Origin: Pseudomonadota bacterium
Lineage (GTDB): Bacteria > SAR324 > NAC60-12
Length of the DNA: 5,480 nt
NCBI GenBank assembly: GCA_014381795.1
Contig: JACNKY010000229.1
Coordinates: 1 to 5,480 of the forward strand
Direction: 5' to 3'
Position numbers and translations under genes: made by a program. Shown piece by piece: positions 1-5,480 of this stretch. The notes under the pieces are model-generated. The model worked only from the letters and a program-made list of their open reading frames with translations, made no database searches and was not told the DNA's origin. Numbering within the stretch: position 1 is the first letter of the stretch; each line of letters opens with the position of its first letter.

Positions 1-329
1 GTGCAGCGACGCCTCAAGTGGCGTATACTGCGAGTAAAGGCGGTGTGATCGCTATGACAAGAGAACTAACGGATATTCATGCTCGTGAAAACATCCGCGT
101 AAACGCGCTGTGTCCGGGACCTTTGAGGACTGAATTGTTGATGAAATTTCTCGACACTGAAGCTAAAAAACAAAAACGGCTCGTGCATATTCCAATGGGA
201 CGTTTCGGTGAAGCCAAGGAAATGGCGTTTGCAGCCTTGTTTCTGGCTTCTGATGAATCATCCTACACAACCGGAACTGAGTTTGTGGTGGACGGTGGAA
301 TTACTTCGGCTTATGTAACTCCGGAGTGA
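1..329 (+). CDS. SDR-family NAD(P)-dependent oxidoreductase, C-terminal part (5' end outside window)
   Basis: This is the C-terminal part (about 108 residues) of a classical short-chain dehydrogenase/reductase, a soluble NAD(P)-linked enzyme that interconverts alcohols and ketones. The frame is open to the left edge, so the gene begins before the window; the GTG at 18 is an internal valine codon, not a start. The catalytic YxxxK pair is visible as YTASK, with Tyr at 24-26 and Lys at 36-38. The family landmarks follow in order: a helix of the TRELT type, the NALCPGPLRTELL segment containing the PG motif that closes over the cofactor, the GRFGEAKEMAFAALFLASD helix, and the C-terminal VDGG motif, ending in AYVTPE. 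The Rossmann fold with the TGxxxGxG loop is missing because of the window edge. Substrate and cofactor preference cannot be judged. It runs convergently into the acyl-CoA synthetase-like gene, with 9 bases between the stops. Family assignment is secure; function is not. Confidence 0.93.
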   Translation, partial: AATPQVAYTASKGGVIAMTRELTDIHARENIRVNALCPGPLRTELLMKFLDTEAKKQKRLVHIPMGRFGEAKEMAFAALFLASDESSYTTGTEFVVDGGITSAYVTPE

Positions 330-338
330 TTTCTTAGC

Positions 339-1847
339 TTATGCTCCCCACTTAGCTTTTACTGCCTCACGATCAATTTCATTATTAGACTGAGGCAGTT
401 CTTCCACAAAAATTACTTGGCTCGGTTTTTTGAAACCGGCAATCTGTTCTCCCACAAAATCACGTACTGCATCCTGAGATAGTTTAGTTCCTTCACTGCA
501 GACACAAATCGCTTTTACGGCTTCACCCCAGGTTTTATCCGGGACACCAATCACACAGCATTCACTGATTTCAGGATGCTTCAGCAACACGTTTTCCACT
601 TCGCCAGGATATACATTTTCACCACCTGTTTTGATCAGTTCTTTTTCTGCTTTACGTTTGACGTACCACAGATAACCGTCTTCATCAAAACGTCCAATGT
701 CACCTGTGTGATGCCAACTATTACGCTGTGCATAGGCTGTTGCTTCAGGCATCTCCCAGTATTCCTGAAAAATATTTTCACCACGTACCACAATTTCACC
801 TTCTTCACCACAGGCTAACTGCTGATCAAGATCATCAACAACAGCAACTGAATTAAGCAAAGTCGCTTGTCCGGAAGATCCCGGCCTTTCCGTAGCAGGA
901 GAAGCAGTTACAAATGCTGTGGTTTCGGCTTGTCCAAAACCTGTCCAGAAAACCGCGGATGTTTCTTCATGCAGACGTTGAACATTCTGCGGACCTTCTA
1001 ATCCGTAAACCACCCGTAGACTTTCCAATCCGGAACCGGCTTCTTTTGCGGTATCAAGTACACGTTCAAGCACAGGAGGAAACGAACCGAAATATGTCAA
1101 TTGTTCTGCATCAATCAACTTTACAGCCTGTTTTTCTTCAAACTGCTTGAGCAAAACATTTTTGCCACCGCTGATGAAAGTCGCCCACGCAGAAGTCAGA
1201 CCCATCACATGGAAAATCGGTAATGCCACCAGATGCCCCTTGATCGCTTCACGTCCAAAATGCTGGAGATGAACTGCAGCGGAAGCGATTACATTTCTCT
1301 GACTCAGCAGAGCGCCTTTTGGAATTCCGTCTACAGCAGCAGTTGGAATTATCAGCCAGCCTTCATCGACCCCAGGTTGAGGTTCAGTCAAAGGTGACGG
1401 ATCTTCATCAATGAACTGGTCAAAAGACGTAGAAAGTATAGAAGCTTCATCAATACTGTACAACTGACGTGCAGGAAGCAAATCACGGAGAGTTTCCGCC
1501 TGTTGTTCGAAACTCGTTTGAAAGAGCAGAGCTTTCGGTTTTGTACTTTCCAGCACCTTACGCATTTCATCTGCACTTGTACGCGTATTCAAACAAACTA
1601 GAATTAAACCGATTCGTGAACATGCTGCCAAAAGCAGCGCATATTCTGCACAATTATTCAGCAGTACAGCTATCCTGTCGCCTTTCTCAAATCCAGTATT
1701 CCTCAGTCCACGTGCCAGACAATTGACGTGCAGCGGAACCTCTGCAAAAGTGAGTCGTAAATCTCCTGAGACTAATGCAGTTTCGCCTGCGAAATTCTGA
1801 GCATTGCTCAAAATACAATCATAAATCGAGTGTTCTCGTATAGTCAT
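339..1847 (-). CDS. AMP-binding acyl-CoA synthetase-like protein (ANL superfamily) with atypical A3 and A10 motifs
   Basis: A protein of 502 residues, the normal length for an ANL-superfamily ligase, which activates a carboxylic acid with ATP to an acyl-adenylate and passes it to CoA. Landmarks seen (numbered from the ATG at 1847): A3 phosphate loop at about 168-178, reading PTAAVDGIPKG rather than the usual TSGTTGxPKG; LPIFHVMG at about 209-216; A5 GFGQAETT at 303-310; A7 HTGD at 380-383; A8 GGENVYPGEVE at 408-418; and a C-terminal A10-like LPQSNNEIDRE, in which the usual GK is replaced by a single Glu. The segment before A8 (KRKAEKELIKTGGEN) is about two residues longer than the common GRxKDxIxxGG form. 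I recall similar variants (TAAV loop, KPEKELIKPGGEN) in one group of bacterial acyl-CoA synthetases but cannot verify this. I chose the ATG at 1847 over an in-frame TTG at 1856 because GGGGA lies just before it, though the spacing is short. It follows mpl by 19 bases, so co-transcription is likely. The substrate is unknown. Confidence 0.88.
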   Translation of the reverse strand: MTIREHSIYDCILSNAQNFAGETALVSGDLRLTFAEVPLHVNCLARGLRNTGFEKGDRIAVLLNNCAEYALLLAACSRIGLILVCLNTRTSADEMRKVLESTKPKALLFQTSFEQQAETLRDLLPARQLYSIDEASILSTSFDQFIDEDPSPLTEPQPGVDEGWLIIPTAAVDGIPKGALLSQRNVIASAAVHLQHFGREAIKGHLVALPIFHVMGLTSAWATFISGGKNVLLKQFEEKQAVKLIDAEQLTYFGSFPPVLERVLDTAKEAGSGLESLRVVYGLEGPQNVQRLHEETSAVFWTGFGQAETTAFVTASPATERPGSSGQATLLNSVAVVDDLDQQLACGEEGEIVVRGENIFQEYWEMPEATAYAQRNSWHHTGDIGRFDEDGYLWYVKRKAEKELIKTGGENVYPGEVENVLLKHPEISECCVIGVPDKTWGEAVKAICVCSEGTKLSQDAVRDFVGEQIAGFKKPSQVIFVEELPQSNNEIDREAVKAKWGA

Positions 1848-1866
1848 AATCCCCAATTATTTAGAG

Positions 1867-3288
1867 TTACAGTGCCTCTAGCAAACGTTGGTGTATATTG
1901 TCAAATTTTCCATTACTCATGATTAAGACAACATCTCCTGAGCGGCAATTTATTTTTAGATGTTTAATTATCTCCTCAACTTCAGGAAACTCGTAAGCAG
2001 AAATATCTGCCTTTTTCAATGAGTTTAAAACCTTTTTAATTTCCAGACGATCATCCAGAGGAATTTTTTCCAGACGATGCAGTGTTGTTAAAATCACTTC
2101 ATCTGCAGCGTTGAATGAATCAATCAAGGCTTGCTGGTGTATCTTACGTACACTGGTATTACTCCGTGGTTCAAAAACAGCAATCAGCCGCCGTCCCGGA
2201 TGTTTTTGTCTCATCGCAGCAATAGTTTCGCGAATTGCTGTAGGATGGTGAGCAAAGTCATCATAAACTGTAATTCCGTTGACTTCTCCCCGTAGTTCCA
2301 GCCGCCTGCGAACGCTTTTAAATAAATCAAAAGCCGCTTGAATCTCTTTATCAGCAATACCATTGTGCCGTGCCAGGACAATCACACCCAATGCATTTAG
2401 TACATTGTATGCTCCTGAGAGTTTTAGTGCAAATTTTTGTGATTTTGGATAATTTTTCTGAGTTTTGTTATGCACCACAAATTTTGTTCCGGATTCAGCA
2501 GCTTCAATCTGTACTGCTCTCACATCACATGCTTCTCCCAAACCAAATTTAATCACAGGAGAATATGTAGACTTGAGTACATCCTGCACATTTTCGTCGT
2601 CGCCATTGGCAGCAATCACGCCGTTTTGCGGAATTAGACGCAGCATCAGTCTGAAAGATTTTTTTATGTCTTCAAGTGAGTCAAAAATATCCGCGTGGTC
2701 AAATTCCAGATTATTGAGGATAAGTTGATCCGGCAGGTAATGGAAAAATTTTGAACGTTTGTCAAAAAATGCTGTATCGTACTCATCTCCTTCAGTGATA
2801 AACAATTCGCCTTTTCCATCATGGCAACTCGAAGCAAAATTTTCAACGATTCCGCCAATCATAAAACCAGGTTCTTTTCCTGCAGATTCAAAAACCCAGG
2901 CAAGTAGAGAAGACGTCGTCGTTTTTCCATGTGTTCCAGTTACAACGATGGAAGTTTTACCACGGATGAAGTATTCTTTCAGTAATTCAGCCATTGAGAT
3001 ATAAGGCAGTTTACGCTCCAGAACCGCTTCTACTTCAGGATTTCCACGTGAAAGAGCATTTCCGATAACAACCAAATCCGGAGCTGGAGTTAAATTATCT
3101 GCAGCAAAACCGCTTTGCACGTCTATCTTATTTTGTGCCAGAAAGTCACTCATCGGCGGATAAACATTTTCGTCAGAACCACGAACTTGATGACCACGCT
3201 TTTTTAATAACACTGCGAGAGAAGCCATAGCTGTCCCGCAGATTCCCGAAATATGAATGACTTTATTGTTAGCTTGTGAAGATGACAT
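1867..3288 (-). CDS. mpl: UDP-N-acetylmuramate:L-alanyl-gamma-D-glutamyl-meso-diaminopimelate ligase (murein peptide ligase)
   Basis: Cytoplasmic Mur-ligase-family enzyme of peptidoglycan recycling. It uses ATP to join the tripeptide L-Ala-gamma-D-Glu-meso-DAP, recovered from old wall, to UDP-MurNAc, bypassing MurC, MurD and MurE. At 473 residues it is slightly longer than E. coli Mpl (about 457). The order of landmarks is typical: N-terminal HISGICGTAM (12-21) and GSDENVYPPMS (37-47) for UDP-sugar binding; ATP loop GTHGKTTTSS (118-127); TEGDEYDTAFFDKRSKF (165-181); NNLEFDHADIF (192-202); SGAYNVLNALG (291-301); RRRLELRGE (327-335); DDFAHHPT (343-350); EPRSNT (373-378); and C-terminal IMSNGKFDNIHQRLL. 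The VYPPMS and FDKRSKF stretches and the ending point to Mpl rather than MurC. The ATG at 3288 gives the right N-terminus before the glycine-rich loop, but no Shine-Dalgarno sequence precedes it. Sampled lines give about 41% G+C against about 49% for the ThDP gene upstream. It sits among acyl-CoA genes with no evident pathway link. Confidence 0.96.
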   Translation of the reverse strand: MSSSQANNKVIHISGICGTAMASLAVLLKKRGHQVRGSDENVYPPMSDFLAQNKIDVQSGFAADNLTPAPDLVVIGNALSRGNPEVEAVLERKLPYISMAELLKEYFIRGKTSIVVTGTHGKTTTSSLLAWVFESAGKEPGFMIGGIVENFASSCHDGKGELFITEGDEYDTAFFDKRSKFFHYLPDQLILNNLEFDHADIFDSLEDIKKSFRLMLRLIPQNGVIAANGDDENVQDVLKSTYSPVIKFGLGEACDVRAVQIEAAESGTKFVVHNKTQKNYPKSQKFALKLSGAYNVLNALGVIVLARHNGIADKEIQAAFDLFKSVRRRLELRGEVNGITVYDDFAHHPTAIRETIAAMRQKHPGRRLIAVFEPRSNTSVRKIHQQALIDSFNAADEVILTTLHRLEKIPLDDRLEIKKVLNSLKKADISAYEFPEVEEIIKHLKINCRSGDVVLIMSNGKFDNIHQRLLEAL

Positions 3289-3452
3289 TAAATTATAATT
3301 TACTATGGATTATTGAAAAGACAGGAGGGAGCGGCACAGACTTTGAGATTTGCAACAGATTCAAACAATTCACATAACTGACAGAGTACCGTCCGAATCC
3401 GCAGGAAATAGTTTAGCAAATTAAGCAGGTTCAGTTAAGTTAGCGGCCCCAA
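3289..3452. other. 164-base intergenic gap between the ThDP-enzyme gene and mpl
   Basis: This is the only non-coding stretch over 20 bases in the window. It carries the candidate mpl promoter and a 14-base perfect palindrome at its mpl-proximal end. I looked for a terminator after the ThDP gene (a G+C-rich hairpin followed by a T run on the minus strand) and found none, so read-through into mpl is plausible. No tRNA, riboswitch or convincing small ORF was recognised. A purine-rich AGGAGGGAG at about 3323-3331 on the + strand resembles a ribosome binding site but has no meaningful reading frame after it. Confidence 0.6.
3292..3319 (-). promoter_or_regulatory. candidate sigma-70-type promoter for mpl
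   Basis: On the minus strand, a perfect TATAAT (3297-3292) is preceded after 16 bases by TTTTCA (3319-3314), which matches 4 of 6 positions of the -35 consensus. The -10 box ends only three bases before the mpl ATG at 3288, so transcription would begin at or within the start codon and the mRNA would be leaderless or nearly so. That fits the absence of a Shine-Dalgarno sequence here. The -10 lies inside a 14-base perfect palindrome (3289-3302, TAAATTATAATTTA), so it reads the same on both strands. In an A+T-rich gap such a hexamer can arise by chance, and the -35 is weak. Transcription from the upstream ThDP gene through the gap is the alternative. Confidence 0.3.
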
Positions 3453-5096
3453 TTAAAAGCGTTTATCGTAAACCTTTTCGCCAATTTTACAAGCCAGTAA
3501 GGTAAATGTCTGACGTTCAAATGCACCTTCAAGACCTTCACGTAGTTCATCGCGATTGGAAACCCAACGTCCAATTCCACCCAAAGCCTCAGCAACGGCA
3601 GGAAAATCAGTTGCTCCAAAATCAACTCCGAGATTAGGCAATCCTGAATTACGCTGTTTTAGTTCGATCAGTGCCAGGGATTCATCAACAAAAACAATAA
3701 TAACAACCGGTAATTTTAAATCTCTGAGAGTTGCTAATTCTCCTAAAACCATTTCCATTCCCGCGTCACCGACAAAGGCCACAGTCGGACGTTCAGGTTT
3801 TGCCAGGCGAAAACCCATAGCCAATGGAACTGCACAACCCATCGTACAGAGCGCGGTGGACTGCAGCAAGCCTCGAGCTTCATAACATTCCCACATTTGG
3901 CTCAGTAAAATCCGGTGGGCACCGCTGTCTGCCGTAGCAACACCATTGCGTGGTAACGCTTTGCGCACAACATAAATCACTGTCGCAGGACCCCAGTCTT
4001 CGTTTGAGCTGGACGTTCCGCTTGCGGAAAAGATTTTCTTTAGTTCGTGCCTCACTTTTTGAGGTTCTTCATTTTTCCAGACTGGCTGCGGAGAAATATT
4101 TTTACGCAAAGTTTTCAAGCCTTCAGCAACATCACCGATGAAACTTAAGCTTGCACGGTGCATATAGTGCGTGTTCGGTACAGCGCAAAATTCAAGCACT
4201 CTTGCACCTTCATCCCATGGATTACGCCAGCCCACCCGCATCTCAATCGGATCATAGCCTGCGAGGATAATCAAATCACTTTCCCTTAATAACGGCAGCA
4301 ATTGCTTGTCAGCCAGTGGAGAAAGTCCTGCTCCTCCAAGCGCCAGTGGATCATCTTCCGGTAGAACTCCTTTCGCTTTGTAGGTCGTGATCAAAGGAAT
4401 CCGAAAGTCCCGTGCAAATTCCGCGACAGCTTTTTCAGCATGTTGATTGAGTACATCAACTCCGACAATCAACAAAGGTTGTTTTGCTTCCCGCAACCAG
4501 TTTCTTGCGCTTTCTAAAGCTGCTCCTTCTGCAGGTGCGGATGGAGAAGGCATATTGCGGACAATCATTTCCCCTTCCGCTGGTAAGTCCTGTGTTGCTT
4601 GTTCTTTTGCGGCAACACTAATCGGAACATCAACATGCATAGGTCCGGGTTGTCCATCCAGAGCAATGGCAAGGGCTTTGTCAATCGCCACATCAACCGC
4701 GCCGTCTACAACTTTTATACTGGCTTTGGTGACAGTTTTGAGCAATTCACTGTGATCAAAAACCTGATGCGTGTAGGTCAGTGCTTCGTCTGCATCAACG
4801 CAGCCTGTGAGGAAAATCAAAGGTACTCGATCCTGAAAAGCATTCGCCACAACATTCACTGCATTTGCTACTCCTGGACCAAGCGTAGCTACTAAAATTC
4901 CCGGGGCGCCGTCTGCGTGAAAACCACCTTCCGCCATGAATCCGGCATTGTTTTCATGTTTCGTGAGTACAAACTCAATTCCGGATTTCCTCAGACCATC
5001 CATCAAGACTAAAACTTCACCGCCCGGAATTCCAAATGCTCTGCGGCATCCTGCGTGATACAAACGTTTGCCGATAATTTCAGCTGTATTTGCCAT
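3453..5096 (-). CDS. Thiamine-diphosphate-dependent enzyme, acetolactate-synthase-like (function unassigned)
   Basis: A complete 547-residue protein with the three-domain layout of the acetolactate synthase/pyruvate oxidase group, which use ThDP to decarboxylate or cleave 2-oxo acids and related substrates. The N-terminal pyrimidine-binding domain shows FGIPGGEVL (21-29), the KHENNAGFMAEGG segment whose Glu48 should activate ThDP, LGPGVANAVN (72-81) and VTKAS (122-126). The central domain spans roughly 185-335. The C-terminal pyrophosphate domain has GDAGMEM (443-449) and, 25 residues after the GDA, VDES (470-473), where most relatives have GDG and NN. Asp444 and Asp471 are placed to hold the metal. 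A THQVFDHSELL segment (109-119) replaces the FQE-containing stretch of true acetohydroxyacid synthases, and no small regulatory subunit gene is adjacent, so an IlvB/IlvI role is unlikely. Its ATG overlaps the preceding dehydrogenase stop by one base (TAATG), implying translational coupling. The position beside acyl-CoA genes suggests a catabolic role, which is inference. Confidence 0.88.
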   Translation of the reverse strand: MANTAEIIGKRLYHAGCRRAFGIPGGEVLVLMDGLRKSGIEFVLTKHENNAGFMAEGGFHADGAPGILVATLGPGVANAVNVVANAFQDRVPLIFLTGCVDADEALTYTHQVFDHSELLKTVTKASIKVVDGAVDVAIDKALAIALDGQPGPMHVDVPISVAAKEQATQDLPAEGEMIVRNMPSPSAPAEGAALESARNWLREAKQPLLIVGVDVLNQHAEKAVAEFARDFRIPLITTYKAKGVLPEDDPLALGGAGLSPLADKQLLPLLRESDLIILAGYDPIEMRVGWRNPWDEGARVLEFCAVPNTHYMHRASLSFIGDVAEGLKTLRKNISPQPVWKNEEPQKVRHELKKIFSASGTSSSNEDWGPATVIYVVRKALPRNGVATADSGAHRILLSQMWECYEARGLLQSTALCTMGCAVPLAMGFRLAKPERPTVAFVGDAGMEMVLGELATLRDLKLPVVIIVFVDESLALIELKQRNSGLPNLGVDFGATDFPAVAEALGGIGRWVSNRDELREGLEGAFERQTFTLLACKIGEKVYDKRF

Positions 5097-5480
5097 TATT
5101 TTTTCTCACTTTGAGACAGTTTGAAATGTCCGTCACGTGTTTGCGGAAGTTTCCGGTCGAGCAAAACAGAAGCGACAACCGTACGTAAAATTTGCGCTGT
5201 TCCTCCACCTATCGTAAACATGCGTGCGTCACGTGCCATGCGTTCCAAAGGCAAATTCCGGGAATATCCTGCGGAGCCGAAAATTTGCAGTGCATCATTT
5301 GTAACCTTGATCGCAGTTTCTGAAGCAAATATTTTGGCCTGCGCTGCTTCCAACATACCAGGAAAACCCGGAACGTCCGGTGCGACTTGTCCAGAATTAC
5401 TCGCATCTGACGTTCCGGCGGCAGCTGCTTTTTGCAACAGCAAACGTGCAGCATCAAGTTGAGTGTGCATGTCCACCAGC
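5096..5480 (-). CDS. Acyl-CoA dehydrogenase family protein, C-terminal part (5' end outside window)
   Basis: The last ~127 residues of an FAD-dependent acyl-CoA dehydrogenase, which introduces an alpha-beta double bond into acyl-CoA esters. The frame is open to the right edge, so the GTG at 5476 is an internal codon within LVDMHTQLDAARLLL. The C-terminal helical domain is recognisable from LDAARLLL, AKIFASETA, ALQIFGSAGYSRNLPLERMARDAR and IGGGTAQILR. The position of the catalytic Glu in medium-chain enzymes (EGT) is Gly here (G-G-T, codon 5204-5206). Isovaleryl-CoA and long-chain dehydrogenases also lack Glu here and carry the base elsewhere, in a region outside this window, so this alone does not argue for inactivity. 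Between the LDAARLLL helix and AKIFASE there is a Gly/Ser/Pro-rich stretch about 13 residues longer than in medium-chain acyl-CoA dehydrogenase, and a charged tail of about 20 residues ends in SEKK. The stop overlaps the next gene's ATG (TAATG), so the two are probably one operon. Substrate unknown. Confidence 0.9.
   Translation of the reverse strand, partial: LVDMHTQLDAARLLLQKAAAAGTSDASNSGQVAPDVPGFPGMLEAAQAKIFASETAIKVTNDALQIFGSAGYSRNLPLERMARDARMFTIGGGTAQILRTVVASVLLDRKLPQTRDGHFKLSQSEKK

Noticed and set aside
1845..1856. TTG at 1856 as start of the CoA-ligase-like protein
   Set aside because: It would add only three residues and has no Shine-Dalgarno sequence before it, whereas the ATG at 1847 is preceded by GGGGA.
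3321..3382. Short + strand frame after the ribosome-site-like AGGAGGGAG in the mpl upstream gap
   Set aside because: The only following frame begins with TTG and stops after about 12 codons; it has no support as a gene.
3289..3452. Intrinsic terminator after the ThDP gene
   Set aside because: No stable G+C-rich inverted repeat followed by a T run was found on the minus strand.
3556..3885. 109-codon open frame on the + strand opposite the ThDP enzyme
   Set aside because: Antisense to the GDA...DE region of a well-supported protein; low-complexity Ser/Pro/Lys translation with no family signature.
3453..5096. Naming the ThDP enzyme as acetohydroxyacid synthase large subunit (ilvB/ilvI)
   Set aside because: No small-subunit gene is adjacent, the FQE-type segment is replaced by THQVFDH, the metal motif differs, and the neighbours are acyl-CoA genes rather than branched-chain amino acid genes.
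5200..5210. Missing EGT glutamate in the acyl-CoA dehydrogenase as a sign of an inactive enzyme
   Set aside because: Gly or Ala at this position is common in family members whose catalytic base lies on another helix, which is outside this window.
5121..5462. 113-codon open frame on the + strand opposite the acyl-CoA dehydrogenase
   Set aside because: It lies wholly antisense to a clear family match, has no recognisable domain, and its Cys/Ser/Arg-rich translation is typical of an antisense shadow.

Overview
The window looks like a piece of chromosome from a Gram-negative, probably proteobacterial or related bacterium. The best clue is an intact Mpl, the ligase that recycles the meso-diaminopimelate murein tripeptide and is known mainly from Gram-negative bacteria. 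Base composition is moderate: lines counted by hand run from about 30 to 57% G+C. There are no phage, transposon, CRISPR or RNA-gene signatures. The species cannot be told from this sequence.

Layout: the left edge (1-329, + strand) holds the C-terminal half of a short-chain dehydrogenase/reductase (SDR). It meets, tail to tail with only 9 bases between stop codons, a block of four minus-strand genes covering the rest of the window. In transcription order (right to left) these are: the C-terminal part of an acyl-CoA dehydrogenase (5480-5096, cut by the window edge); a thiamine-diphosphate enzyme of the acetolactate-synthase-like group (5096-3453), joined to the dehydrogenase by a TAATG stop/start overlap; a 164-base gap; mpl (3288-1867); and an AMP-forming acyl-CoA synthetase-like protein (1847-339) starting 19 bases after mpl. 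Coding density is very high and the mpl upstream gap is the only sizeable non-coding stretch.

How the genes may work together: acyl-CoA dehydrogenase, ThDP lyase/decarboxylase-like enzyme, CoA ligase-like protein and SDR are the parts expected of a catabolic route in which a carboxylic acid is activated to a CoA thioester, oxidised, and cleaved or decarboxylated. The substrate cannot be read from the sequence. Mpl is a cell-wall recycling enzyme with no obvious link to that chemistry. It is visibly more A+T-rich than its neighbours and has its own candidate promoter, so it may be an insertion into the block or an independently expressed passenger.

The main points of interest are departures from textbook motifs. 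The CoA ligase has a degenerate ATP-binding loop and lacks the usual A10 lysine. The ThDP enzyme has GDA...DE instead of GDG...NN. These look like subfamily traits rather than decay, because the reading frames are intact. I found no clear evidence of a new multi-gene system.
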